From NCBI GenBank assembly GCA_958496175.1, contig OY292274.1, positions 4,030,001-4,094,000 on the forward strand: a stretch of 64,000 nt of DNA, written 5' to 3'. This stretch comes from Sisyra terminalis. Taxonomy: Eukaryota > Arthropoda > Insecta > Neuroptera > Sisyridae. Shown here piece by piece: positions 50,801 to 63,434 of this stretch. Numbering within the stretch: the stretch's first letter is position 1; the number at the start of each line of letters is the position of its first letter. Both the position numbers and the translations under genes were made by a program. The notes beneath the pieces are model-generated. The model was not told the origin of the DNA, searched no databases, and saw only the letters and a program-made list of their open reading frames with translations.

Positions 50801-51096
50801 GAAATTTATGAAAATTTGTTAAAGAAGCATTCCTGTAGGAAATTTCCTCAGCTTTTATTTTTATAATAACAATATTGTTTGTTTTTGGTACGGTTCAGAA
50901 GTTATAAAGAAATTTTATTATATGTACTTGGGAAAGGTCCATTTGAGGGGGACAGGGCACGCCACTTCCGGTGACGAATTTTTTGAATGAAATCGTGTTT
51001 GGTATCTAGTCTATCAATTAAAAAAATGAATAGAGAACCATCATGAAAAAATATTTAGACATCCATTTTCTTTGAGCCTAACGAAGAACTTGTTAA

Positions 51097-53261
51097 TCTA
51101 ATATATAAACTAATATATAAAATTCTTACATCTGTCTGTACATTTCGGTTTTGAACCCAATTTTAGGGAAAATATTTGTTTCCAGAGGCCCTTATTCCAA
51201 ATTTAAAACTTTTCAAGTTTTTTGTTTGTCTGTCTGTCTGTGTGTTCCGATTAAAGTAAAGAACGGAACAACCAAATTTAATAAAATTTGGTTTTAAGAT
51301 ACAACACAATTTCTCACACATGTTAAGCAACTTATTATTCCTTAAAAATAATAAGGGAAGGAATCCCCTACGTAAAAATCAGGGATGAAAAAAAATTGCT
51401 TTAGACTGGCGAGTTATATATCGTTGAAAAATGATTTAAACGTAAGAAAATAATTTTTAATAATATTTTTAGTTGAACTAATCAATAGCACAATAAATTT
51501 AATTTAAAATACAAACAATTGCGTCTTTGAAATATAAATGTTTTTATATATAATAAACATTGTATTTATAGGTTTGTTAATAGCCCAATGGTTTACGTAT
51601 CTAACATTCTGGTGCTCATAATTAAATAGACGTGGGCTCAAATCTTACAGTGAACTTCTTTTTTTACTTAGTTGTCGTAAATAGACCATTAGTATTGCTT
51701 AGTAAGGAAAAATTAATTTAAAAAAGTAATAGTCGTAACAATAATAATAATAATCATAATAGTAATACAGCTTAAAGTAAATACGTTTTAAAATCGTGCT
51801 TATATAAAATCGTGTATTTATAAACCCCTCTGACTGATGAAGTTTTAAAATTCGATGTTTCCTTATAAGAAGTACACATCTGATAAGATTTTTTTTTTGA
51901 AAATTCCTACCCTAAAAGAGTGAAAGGGGCTGATAAAGTTTGTATGAGAAAATGTAGAGTTAATCAGCAATAGAAATTTTAAATTTAATTAGTGTAATTA
52001 ATAATTAAATAATTAATTAATAATAAGTTTTTAATTTTATTTTATCATTTTAATGACAGCATTTTAATTTCATTTAATTAGTACGAAAGTTAATGTAGTA
52101 GGTACTTATACCAAATACCAAAGAGGCGGTTTCTAATTTTTGTTTGTTTTTCAACAATCAAACTTTTGAAAATCTATTTTTTTTAATGAACCAATGATTG
52201 TGACCTGGAGCAATCATATATTCTGCTGAAAAACATCGAAGAAACTATTTTTTGTCATATATATTTTATTTTCAATGAAAATATAAAATCTTACATTCTA
52301 ACTTTTCTTAGATATTCAGAACAATTTTTAAACCAATTATTGTTATTGAAAATAAATAATTCGAAATCCACCTATTTTTTCCACCTATTTGCAACAATAT
52401 TGTAAGTACAACGTCCAAATCTGCGAAATCGAATAGCTTTTTATCGACAGAGAAAGAATGGCAATTTATAGGAGGGAGAGTGTTTTGAATGTTAAATATA
52501 CGGAAAGTCATAATGATAAATGGAATTTAAAATGTTCTTTCAGAGCAAAATGTATAAGCTAAATCGTGTATGGTGAACTCTAGACTATTCAATATGATTT
52601 AACTATATAGTTGATATTCAGATATTTTAATAATAAGTGTATAGATACAGAATGGTTATACTTGATTATGGAGGAACTGGGATTCGTGCAATTTTAAAAA
52701 TTTCAATTTCGCGGTAGTGTTGTACATTGCAGGATGGTAATAGTTTTAGGAAAAAGGTTTATTCGGGAATCGAAACAGTGAGATGGGATTCCTACTAATA
52801 TTCAAAAATCTAGACCGTTAACTTCTGATGTGTAGACGCGAGTATTTTGAAAACTTTTTACTGTTTTAAGTCATAATTAAGACCGACTTTATTAAAAATG
52901 ACGATATATTTTATTATTGTATAGCCGCTGATTGATTAACGGATTATTTGGTTCACGATAGGTATACCTACCGTAGACCATAAATACAATAGACCTGCAA
53001 GAGACCATACTCTTTTTAGATATTTACAAATATTTTTTGAAAATTAATTGATCGTTCCCTACAACTATTTTCTTCTACACAACAGTTTATTAAATTTGTT
53101 TTTTTAAAGTCGAATAAATAGTGTTTTAAGTATGATTATGTTTTTCGGAAAGGAAATAAAAAAAATAAAAATTTTCCACTTTTACCACTACAAATAATAA
53201 ATCTAAAAAGAAAATATAATCTACACCTACGTCACGCAGACGAAGACGCGGGATTAGCTAG
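51097..53261 (+). mobile_element. Complete Helitron-like family A element, 2165 bp
   Basis: It starts TCTAATATATAAACTAATAT after A (51096) and ends GACGCGGGATTAGCTAG before T (53262), with no target duplication. A stem CGCAGACGAAGACGCG lies about 10 nt before the end. It contains a tRNA-like stretch (51580-51655) and a module shared with family B (52100-52440). No protein is encoded. It is the best reference copy for this family in the window. Confidence 0.82.
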
Positions 53262-53949
53262 TCACATGTAAGATTCGTTTTTTCCGAACTTAAAACCGAA
53301 TTGTACAAACGTGAATAAGTACTAGTGTAAGAGATTAACATTTATAATTCTGTGCTAAAAATATTGAAAAATGATAATGTTTCCTGTTTTAATGCATGTA
53401 TGTTCTAATTCTTTTTTTTTCCCGTTCTCATTCATTTGCCAATTTATCATTTCATGGGTTCATTCACGTGTTCACTGTCATGTGGATAAAATTTATTTTT
53501 TGTATTCATTATATGAATGCATTGATTTGTCTCTTTTCTTTTGAAGATTTTGATTTCTTTTTCTACTTTAGAATTTCATTTAGTTAATGGATTTTGCTAT
53601 CTGATTGGATTTTTATATCGTAATATCCATGTTTTTTCTTTCAAATAATTTCAAAAAGCTATCCACCTAGTTGTTGGTATGTATATTAAATTATTCAGTA
53701 GTTATGTAAAATGTATATTTTTTACGAACTACAAACTATTGCTGAATTAAATCAATAATTCAAAAAACGTCATAAATCAGATTTTTTTTCGAATATAGGT
53801 AGCATGTTTTTCTTGCAAACTTTTTGCATCAATCTACTTCCGGTATAAAGTGATTAACTGAAAATTAATAATTTCTAGCGAAAATTTTCTTGTTTAATTT
53901 ACCTAAATACTGAACTATATTGTCATAAATGAAAAGAATTCTTTCAGAA

Positions 53950-54400
53950 ATTTTTTGAACCAATTTTCCATCGATTGGCAAAAAAAATCGGAAAATTCCA
54001 CCTTTAGCATTTTCTTGGCTTTTTATTGGGAGTATCAACATAATACAGAGATATTAATCAAAATCTGTTCGAGTTATTCTCCAATCGCCGATGTATATGA
54101 ATAACGCCCGTTTAATTGAGGATTTTCACATGAGAACAGTGAAGAAAGTGATCGAAAGATGAAGTTCCAAATACCGGTAAAAGTTGGAAAATCATTTTTC
54201 AAGTTAGGACTACACTTTTAGAACTAAGATAAATAATTATGAAATACACTCTTCAAAAGTGTAGTGCTAATTTGATGAACATAACAAATTTGATTTTTCT
54301 TTTTCACCTTTGATAGGTGTTTTTATAACGTTCGAGAATTCTGAAAAAAGACATAGTCTTTCAGATATTTTCGATGAAAATGCTATTTTTTTTTTAAAGA
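53950..54400. repeat. Dispersed repeat, copy 3, partly inverted
   Basis: AAGTTAGGACTACACTTTTA and AAAAGTGTAGTGCTAATTTG (54200-54290) form an internal inverted repeat. Phrases are shared with 50090-50800. Confidence 0.35.
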
Positions 54401-55756
54401 AGAAACTTAAAAGACAGAGCTCAAAGTTTAAAGGAAATGAATAGTGTTTTTAGAGATATGAACATGTTTTTCGTAAGAAGAATATAAAATAAAAAATTCC
54501 TTATATAAACCACGACAAACGACAAATCGAATATCAGCAAGTTACTTATAAAAGCCAAACCTTCAATGACTAATATAGGAAATATTGGATTATTCGATGA
54601 AATTGTAAGTCCGAATTAAATTAAGTACTTCGGTTTTTTATAACATCCTCATTGATTTCAAAGCATTTATTGCGACAATAATCTAATTTGTAAATCTAAT
54701 TGCAGCAGCGGTTTTCCGAAGATCTGCATAAAGCTCGTATACAGCGATTGCCCTTTTTATTATATCATGAAAATCATTTCCGTGAAAGATTTTTTTTGAG
54801 GGTGAAAAATACAAGAAGTAACAAGAAATGAACTACAGTTATGAGGCTGGATATTACAGCAATTCATTCAAACTTTAACAATAAATCACTTAAGATTCAA
54901 AAATTACAGATTTCTACTACAAATCTTAAAATGAAAAGTTGGAAAAGAGTTCAGTTAAAAGAAAAAAGTGTTCAATATTTAAGGATGTTATGGAGGTATG
55001 TCAAAATGCTACCAGACAACTAAAAACTTAATAAAATGTTTCTTATTTAATTTTAAAGCACATGCTAATGTTAAATCGTTAAAACATTATTGTATTTTAA
55101 GATACTATGATTTTACACGTAATCTTATGAAGATTCAATAATCGAACGGCCTAAATTAATTTTTATTAGCAAACAAAAAAATTGATACCAGACATCCCAA
55201 ACTTTCCAAATAAGTAGTTTAATTTTCCTTAAGTTTATTTAAATACACTTTATGGTTTTTGTCGCTACGTATTAATTATGGCCGAATTATTCGCAAATGA
55301 TGGAAAAAACAAAATAGAGAATGATTCAGAAATTGATTACCAGAAATTGACTTGTGTAGAAACTACATATACTAAATCATGAACATTTTATTTTAACAAA
55401 AACTAAGTTTTAAATAATATATAACTACTAGAACACAAATGATATTTTTTTATATAATGTTTTAAACTAAAACCATCTTTCTTGTTTCTAATTATATCTG
55501 ATTTTAAATTCATTTGCCTCCCCCTTTACTATCACATCTTTGGGACAATTTTTCAGTTGAATATATTACTTTGTATATTGACGGGAAATATGTTATATCT
55601 AAAGAGAATTATTTTTGAAATTTTTGGAAAAATGATAAAGTTATTAGCAATAATATGAAAACCATGAAGTTATTATTTCCGTATTGAGTATTGTTTAATA
55701 GTTTACTTTGGTCTTTTATTTTCTTCTTAGGTATAAAATCATGAATTATATCCATT

Positions 55757-56903
55757 TCTTATATATAAATTAACTATCTTGCCGTCCGTGCGTGCAGAGC
55801 TATGCGCATGCGCTCTGTTATCCCCACTTACGTATTCAAAACGTTGGTAGGGTTAGGTTGACAAAGCGCACGGCATCCAAACATGCCTATTTGCTCAAAC
55901 CGGCTAATTACCAAATTTGTTATTATTTTTGTATTTTTTTCATAACAACTATTTACGTTTGTCAAAATATTATTACTCAAGCATATTAAATAATTATTTA
56001 CGCACCCGATGGTACAATTTTTTAAATTTAATCTTAAATTTATATTATTTGCAATAAAAGCGCGACAAATAGTTAGCCAGTTGTAAATATTCGCTTTTAA
56101 CGGACTTTGATTCATTATTGATAATTTCGATTGTTTATTAAACGTTATCCCTTACAAACTTTGCTACCGTTTTTCACTCATTTAAGGAAGAAATTTTCAA
56201 AAACCCTTTCTTATTATATATCTGCATTACGATGCAAGGAAAACACTTTCCAAATTTCTTCGCCACAAATGTGCACTTATATTTGAAAATACAATGTAAA
56301 ACGAAAAAAAAATAATGACCTTTATGTAAGTTAACACGACTAAAAAGCTTTTCGATTTCGCACATTTGGACATTGCATATACAAAATTGTTGGAAATAGG
56401 TGAACAACGTGGAAGTAAATTCGAATATTTTATTTATTTTCAATAACAATAATTGGTTTCCAAATTGTTCTAATTACCGAGTTAGTATCGAAGATTTTAT
56501 ATTTGATTTGACAGTGAAATATATGGCAAAAATTGCTACCTTAATGCTTTTCAGCCGAATATAAAATTACTCCAGATCACAACCATTGGTTCATAAAAAA
56601 ATAGATTTTAAAAAGTTTGATTGTTAAAAGACGAACCAAAATTTAAAATCGAAAATTTGGTATAAGTACCACATAAGTATTAAACTTTCATACTAATTTA
56701 GTGAAATGACGTTATTTAAAATGTTGTTATTAAAATGATATAAAAAATATTTCTTAATATAATTTTAGATACAGTTTTTTTAATTAACAACACTTTGATT
56801 ATTAAATTTAAAATTTCGATTATTGATTAACTCTAGATTATCTCATACTAAACATTTTATTGAGATAAAACCTTTAGTTGCGAATGCAACGGGCAACTAC
56901 TAG
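55757..56903 (+). mobile_element. Complete Helitron-like family B element, 1147 bp
   Basis: It starts TCTTATATATAAATTAACT and ends GGGCAACTACTAG, with the stem GTTGC-gaat-GCAAC near the end. Flanks CCATT and TCTTTTAATATT match the uninterrupted CCATTTCTTTTGATATT at about 35968 with nothing duplicated or lost, as expected of Helitrons. It is non-coding. Confidence 0.88.
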
Positions 56904-57404
56904 TCTTTTAATATTACGACTAAATGTTTATTTCTTTTAATTTCAAATATGATAGATTCCAAGACTGGGATGAAAAATACGTTATTTAGCAGACGAGTAA
57001 ACAAAACGCCAAAAAAACATCAACCTGAAAAAATTTTCCCCATGCATTCCTAGTTCCTACCAACCCATTTTTAAACCATTAATTAAATTTAGTATATTTT
57101 TGTGAAATATTCACAGTCCAACAGTGACAAAACTGACAAATGACAAAAATTGGCAATAGATGAAAACAAAATGACAGTTGAAACCAATTACAACAAACAG
57201 TTAGTTCAAAATTAAGATAATATTTATTACATTGGTATTACACTCGCATGCATTTATTTACATTCTTTGTTTTCTGTCTTTGCTGCCATACATGCATTTG
57301 TCTATTGTATTGATATTTAAAGCAAAATTTGTGCTTATTATTATTCACATACCACTAACTACTGATGTGCCATTTCGGGCACTATTGGATGATGCCATGG
57401 TAGT

Positions 57405-58394
57405 ACTTATGCAAATATAGCACCTCATCGAAGGATTTGCGAACTGGTAATGATCTAAATCGATAGTTCTTCGTTAGGTCAGTTAAGGTCTGATTTTTTT
57501 TCGTTGGGTCACCGATAGTTTTTTTAATAAATAATTTTTGAAATTTTGCAGAAAAAAATTTGCATGTTGGCACCTCATTTAAAAGGAAACTAATTTATTT
57601 TAATGTTTTTGCATTCTTTATCGTTAGGTCAGTATTGGTTCATCAAATTAACTATCATATTATTTGTTTTACTTATTTTATTAGTAATTATAAATTAGTT
57701 AAGATTAGCGCATGCGCTTCTTGTATTTATTTCCAACAACGCGAAATTTAAATTCTTCCTTTCCTCTTAATTATAATATGAATAGTTTAAAAAATAATTC
57801 CATATAATCCATTTAAATTAAGATGATTAACGCTTTGATGTTTTAACATCAATAAATAAATTTATTTTATTCTAACGATTAACTTAATTTTAAGGTGATT
57901 TTAGGTACAAATTAAGTTAATCGTTAGAATAAAATAAATTTATTTATTGATGTTAAAACATCAAAGCGTTAATCATCTTAATTTAAATGGATTATATGGA
58001 ATTATTTTTTAAACTATTCATATTATAATTAAGAGGAAAGGAAGAATTTAAATTTCGCGTTGTTGGAAATAAATACAAGAAGCGCATGCGCTAATCTTAA
58101 CTAATTTATAATTACTAATAAAATAAGTAAAACAAATAATATGATAATTAATTTGATGAACCAATACTGACCTAACGATAAAGAATGCAAAAACATCAAA
58201 ATAAATTAGTTTCCTTTTAAATGAGGTGCTAACATGCAAATTTTTTTATGCAAAATTTTAAAAACTATTTATAAAAATAACTATCGGTGACCTAACGAAA
58301 AAAAATCAGACCTTAACTGATCTAATGAAGACCTATCGATTTAGGTCATTGCCAGTTCGCAAATCCTTCGATGAGGTGCTAAATTTGCATAGAT
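57405..58394. mobile_element. Nearly perfect palindromic foldback, 990 bp
   Basis: Two arms of about 485 bp meet around 57893-57911. The outer ends are ACTTATGCAAATATAGCACC and GGTGCTAAATTTGCATAGAT. The flanks CATGGTAGT (57396-57404) and CATGGCAAT (58395-58403) are a diverged 9-bp duplication, and a single related copy is present at about 37290. The inner arms are almost identical, so two mirrored chance frames appear. It is likely a Mutator-like non-autonomous element. Confidence 0.87.
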
Positions 58395-60903
58395 CATGGC
58401 AATAGATTAAAAATCATTTTTTTTATTTACGTCAAATAAGTATAACTTTTCAAGCGCGTACATATACTGTTTTTTTTTAAATTTTTTCGTCTGAAAACTT
58501 TTGAAGATAAACGAAAATTGTGTTCCAAATGCGATTGTATTGTACTTTTGTTAGAACCCATTTGAGTCTTATCACCAACGAAATCGGAACCCATATCATT
58601 TTCTATAACTGACACAATTATCATTTTTTCTTACATAATCAAAATAAATAACTTGTCAAATTGACTATCATCAATGTGATACCGATGCAATAACCATTTC
58701 ATTTCTGAAATATGGTGGTCAACTACCCAAACCGAATTTCCAATAGTCAATTTATTTATGTTAAGGCAATTGTAAAAAGCGTAGATACTTTTTCAATTCA
58801 TCAATCAAATTGGAATAAAAAGTTATTTAAGTTGTACGATGTGTAGAATTTTATCCGTATATTCTTGTTTTCGTTCTGACCCTTATAAATCACAACTTCA
58901 CCTTAATTGAATCCAACGATTACGGTAAGGGCAGGCAATACTTTACGTATAAAATGTGTTAGTTTGGCCAGCGCCGATTGGAAAGAACCCGAAATTTTTC
59001 ATCGTTAATATATATAAGTACTCTTAAAAACATTTTTCCCAATTTGTGAAATAAATAAGGAAATAAGCTATTTGATTTCAAAGCTTGTACAAGTTATAAT
59101 ATTTTTTTAAATCTAAAAGTCGAGAAAAATAATTGAGATTTACTCTCTTCCACAGTTCTATTTTACCGGTAACGTTGGATTTCCTTCTCAATTTAAAAAT
59201 AATTAAATCACATTAATTGCATCTTAACCAAGCAGAGAAAAATATACTATTTTTTTTAGAAGACTAGAGTTAAAAAAAATTCAATCTCATTAATGCAATG
59301 GTAAAAAGTTTCAGTGGATGAAAAATAAATATCTTCTGCAATTTGTTTCCTGTTTAAAATAAAATTAGAAGTAAATTAAAGAGGAAAATATTATTAAAGA
59401 AGCTTTTAAAAATCTGAGAAAAAAATGCATCATTTTTAAGCGGGAAATAAGTTATTTCTTAAGTTATATCCTTTCATTGACAGAAAAGTTCTACCCACAC
59501 AAAACCAAATTTGTCGTAAGGAATGATCGTTGGAAAGTACCATCAAAAATGAGACACAGTTCTTCATTTATCTACGACTTAAGCTTTGTTAAATAACGGT
59601 TAAATAACGGGAGTCTCATAAGACATATATTATTATCCATTTCTTTGGTTACTAATAGGGATTGCAATCCCGCACTGTTTCCAATCCCGCGGGATTTTTG
59701 CTGGATTGACTTCGTAACAGCGAGATCCTGTGGGATCCCGCAGAGCCTAAAATTGAGCTGGATCCCGCTAGTTACTAATCATGCCAACTTTTATGGCTGT
59801 TCAGTCTATTTCTGCATGGAATATAATTTTGGGCCTAATTCTGCAGTGGCTATGAAATGACCATGGCAATAAATAAATTTATTGAATTGTTGTGGAAAAT
59901 ATTAGTATTATGATGTATTGGGAAGAAAACGAATGAATCAAGAACAGAACAATAAACTATGGTCTGTCTACCAGCTTCCTAAAGTAAGCTCTTTGACGTT
60001 TATTTTCCAAAAAACTTTTTTTTTATTCGTTTGTAAATTTTTAGTTTTTATATAAAAAAATTCGAGGGAATAGAAATGTGAAGTAAGTTCCTCATTAATA
60101 AATACTTTTTTCCCCTTGAAGTTGATGTATTTGTATAGATCTTCATTTGTTCGAGTAAAATATAAGTTTATTTGTCTTTGAAATGTTTTATTTTTTAAGA
60201 AAAAGTGGACAATATAAAACAATGACTAGCATTATGTAAGCACATCATTAAATTCCTCCGCTTTAATATGAAATAGTAAGACACCAGTGGGATATTGAAG
60301 GCGGCGATTTCTTTTCACACAAATCAATTTTACAGTAATTAATGTTCAATATATTATGAAGTTTGCTATGTGAAAAATAAAAAATAAAATTCTTCAAAAC
60401 GCCGAATGCTTCAGAGGCCAACTGTGAATGTTTCATATATTTTTAGAAATTTAAAACATTGAAACCGATGTTGGAAAGTATAAACCGTTAAATTTGTACT
60501 AATTTTCGTTTGTTCGAGAAGAATTGGCGTTTGTTCGTTCCTTAATTTCAACCGTTATTTAGACAAATTTAAAATGATGATATCGATACTATACCAATTG
60601 ACTAACAAAATTTTAAGTTTGAATTATCCAAAAAAAAAATTTTCCAATCCAAGGGAAAACGTTCTAGAGGTTTGTGAAAGAATCCGTTTCGTTTGTAACA
60701 AAATAGCTTAGTAATAGTTCATTTATTATGAAAATTGAATTATTTAGTCATTGATGTCGTAAAATGTTAGATGTTAGAAAAAAAGAATTTTTAGTGATAT
60801 AAAGTAACAAAAAATGCAGGAAAATTTAGTAAACTGTTGTTTAATAAAAACACAAAAAGAAAAGATCAGGTATAAGAAATATATACCTTCATATAGTCAT
60901 ATA

Positions 60904-61618
60904 GACTGGACCAAAAAAACGAATATTTTTTTTTTGAAAAGTATATCGAAAATATTGTTCAAGGTGAAAAAAAAAATATCGGGAAGGTTTGAGCCCTTAA
61001 TAGTAATATTAAGAGATCTATCTTCTTTAATTTCGATTTTTTATTTGGGCTTTCATTTTTGCGTCAATGCTGCCAAACTATCAAGGCAAAAAAAAACATC
61101 AGCACATATGTTTATAGACAATTAAATTCCCTACAAAAAACGTATTTATGAAATTTTTTGTCAGACACGCTGTTTCCGAATAATCAAGCTTTAAAAATTA
61201 ATATAAATTTTAGATTTATCTTCTTTATTTTGGAATTTTGTAACTGACGAACAAATAAATATATAGAAATGAACAATATAGATTCTTGAAGGGAATTTAA
61301 TGCTCTACAAAAAAGGTCTCTTAACGTTTTTACATAAATTACGGCGTGTCTGGCAAAAATTTTCAAAGAGACGTTTTTTGTAGGGAATTTAATTTTCTAT
61401 AAATATATGTGCAGATGATTTTTTTTACTTTGATAGTTTGACAGCATTGACGCAAAAATGAAAGCACAAATAAAAAATTAAAATTAAAGATGATAGACCT
61501 CTTAATATTAATATTAAGATCTCTCAAACCTTCCTGATATTTTTTTTTTGTCATCTTGAACAATATTTTCGATAAACTTTTCAACAAAAAAAAAATAGTC
61601 GATTTTTTTGGCCTAGTC
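60904..61618. mobile_element. TA-duplication MITE, 715 bp, long inverted arms
   Basis: TA-GACTGGACC at the left and GGCCTAGTC-TA at the right are inverted. Arms share TATCGAAAATATTGTTCAA, ATTGACGCAAAAATGAAAG-type and GGGAATTTAATTTTCTATAA-type words over some 300 bp. A truncated copy is at 7623-8110. It fits the Tc1/mariner group by its target; it encodes nothing. Confidence 0.8.
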
Positions 61619-61799
61619 TAATGTAAACATCGGATTATATGCACTATCAAAATGCCAAAATATGCATGCAAATATGCGCTAAAAATGGGCAAAATATGCA
61701 CAATCAAAAACCATTTATTTTAGAATTTATGTTTTTTTTCACATTATATTTATCTAAATATATATAATTATTTTGTACATAAGTACAGTACTGAACTTT

Positions 61800-62620
61800 C
61801 CTAAGCCGTCAGACCTATTCTCCAGAAATTTTCAATATATATTTGAGTGGGATTCTGGATGATTTAGATCCACAATTAGACCATATAAGTGAAATAGGTG
61901 AAAAGCTAAAAATGAACTTTCGACATCAACTTACGTTACCAGACAGAATTTGAAATTTGGCGGAATTTTCGGAGATCTCTTCAGAAGTGCCGTTGATAAA
62001 TGCATCAATTTTCTTTACTCCTTTAGGACGGAGGTTTTTATACAAAACTGCATTTAATTTGCTACGAACCTATTGCAATGGTTAGCTCGAAAGGGCGTTA
62101 TTTTGTTTAACCATTTTTTCGAATATTTCTATAAATTTGCACAGAGAAAAGTTCCTAGTTTCTCAATTGCATATAAAAGTATATTTCTGATATTAGTCGC
62201 AATAAGAGCAATATTTTTTGTTGATTGGATCCTCAAATACTGCTGGCTTGAATTGATTGCAATGGTGTCTGATCTGTAAAATTTTCCAACTACTTCTTTT
62301 ATGGCTTCGAAATATTCAGCATAAAACAATAAAGCTTTATACCAAGTTCCTCACCGTGTTAATATTGGTTCTGGGGGTAGAGCTACGTTTGATAGTTGCT
62401 CTTTATATGCTTGTAGTCACCATATAGTGCTTTTAAAAGTACTTTTTTTGGAGAAGAAATCTTTTTCGATCTTTTCTGCAACTCGATGTAATTCGTGGAC
62501 AAAACAGGTGATGTGAAGCAATATTGGGTATAATACTTTCAGAGCTGTGCATAAGGGGGACGTGTCGACGGCATAATACAACACGCCTAACACGTATAAC
62601 TACCGAAATAAGCTTTGTCA
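61800..62620 (-). pseudogene. hAT-type transposase relic
   Basis: On the minus strand broken frames read [19 protein letters not shown] (62500-62440), FYAEYFEAIKEVVGKFYRSD (62325-62270), then DPINKKYCSYCD and ETRNFSLCKF. The arrangement of [10 protein letters not shown] followed by Y-Y-A-E-Y/H-F is that of the middle region of a hAT-superfamily transposase (DUF659/hAT type). There are many stops and frameshifts. The first catalytic region and the C-terminal dimerisation domain were not found. Adjacent 61650-61700 is rich in ATATGCA words, often subterminal in such elements. Confidence 0.65.
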
Positions 62621-63168
62621 ATGAAAAAGTATCAAAATATGCAAATAAAATAGAATTATATCTATTTGCATATGCATATAATCAGATGTCTAGTGATAAG
62701 AAATAAATGATAGTTAATATTCACATTAACACATTGCATATAGGTTGCATAGTTAAATTGCGGACGGATAGTGTAAAATGATTTAATTTTTAAGAACAGG
62801 TGCTTTATGCATAGTAAGCTAGTCGATTGATTATTGTCATTATAACTGAGTTGAGCCATGTGTGTTTGTATTTTTTCAATAATGTTTTTTAAACAATTTT
62901 TTATTTATCAATACCAAATTGTATTCTTGGTTTGTTGTTCTACCAGTTGGGTCATTTTACAGCTTATTTTATGACATTTGTGGAGTAATTTTTAATTTTG
63001 GTTAGTATTTAAATAATGTTATTGAAACCTAATTATTTTTTGGTTAGATTTCACATAAATTAACTAAGATTTATATCGACTAAAACTTATGAATTGTAAT
63101 TTATTTATTTATAATTTTGACAATAATGTATCGTTTTTTTTTTAATGTTATATATTTTTCTTATAGAA

Positions 63169-63215
63169 CCCTGAAGAAGTCAGGAATGACTGACGAAACG
63201 TTGGCGATAAAATAA
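63169..63215 (+). other. Retroelement-tail-like hairpin, possible Penelope-type hammerhead core
   Basis: CCTGAAGAAGTC, a short loop, then GACTGACGAAACGTTGGCG, followed by an AATAAATAATATTT tail. CTGAAGA ... GACGAAAC resembles the conserved core of hammerhead ribozymes found in Penelope-like elements. Stem III and the cleavage triplet are not clear, and no RT is adjacent. Confidence 0.35.
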
Positions 63216-63434
63216 ATAATATTTCACAAGAATTTTCGTCCTTATTGCCCACAATTTATTTCATCTCCTTCCCTCATTTGCTATTTATAAAAATTGTACA
63301 CTAGTTAAGAGAATATACCCAAAAGAATTTAAAAAATATTTCCATAGTATATCCAAGTATATCCATTTTAAAAAAAGAAATTAAATGTTGAAATATTTTC
63401 AAAATGCATAATTTAAATTATTTTAATCCCTTAC

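Larger units (their letters stand above)
55240..58640. repeat. Dispersed repeat family R3, copy 3 (split twice)
   Basis: Segments 55240-55756, 56904-57404 and 58395-58640 align with 35380-37440 in the same order. The gaps are the family B Helitron and the 9-bp-duplication foldback. Confidence 0.65.
41663..63434 (-). other. Nrx-1: Neurexin-1 intron, about 21.8 kb, repeat-filled
   Basis: This interval lies between the first LNS2 exon and the microexon, with GTAAGG at its 5' end and TTTCAG at its 3' end on the minus strand. It holds nested Helitrons, three foldback or terminal-repeat DNA elements and a hAT transposase relic. The stretches 46020-46760, 48820-50080, 53270-53940, 54410-55180, 58640-60900 and 62720-63160 show nothing I can assign. 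Confidence 0.85.

Noticed and set aside
57560..58239. Two nearly identical 63-codon frames on opposite strands
   Set aside because: They are the same sequence in the two arms of a palindrome. Mirror symmetry comes from the foldback, not from a conserved protein.
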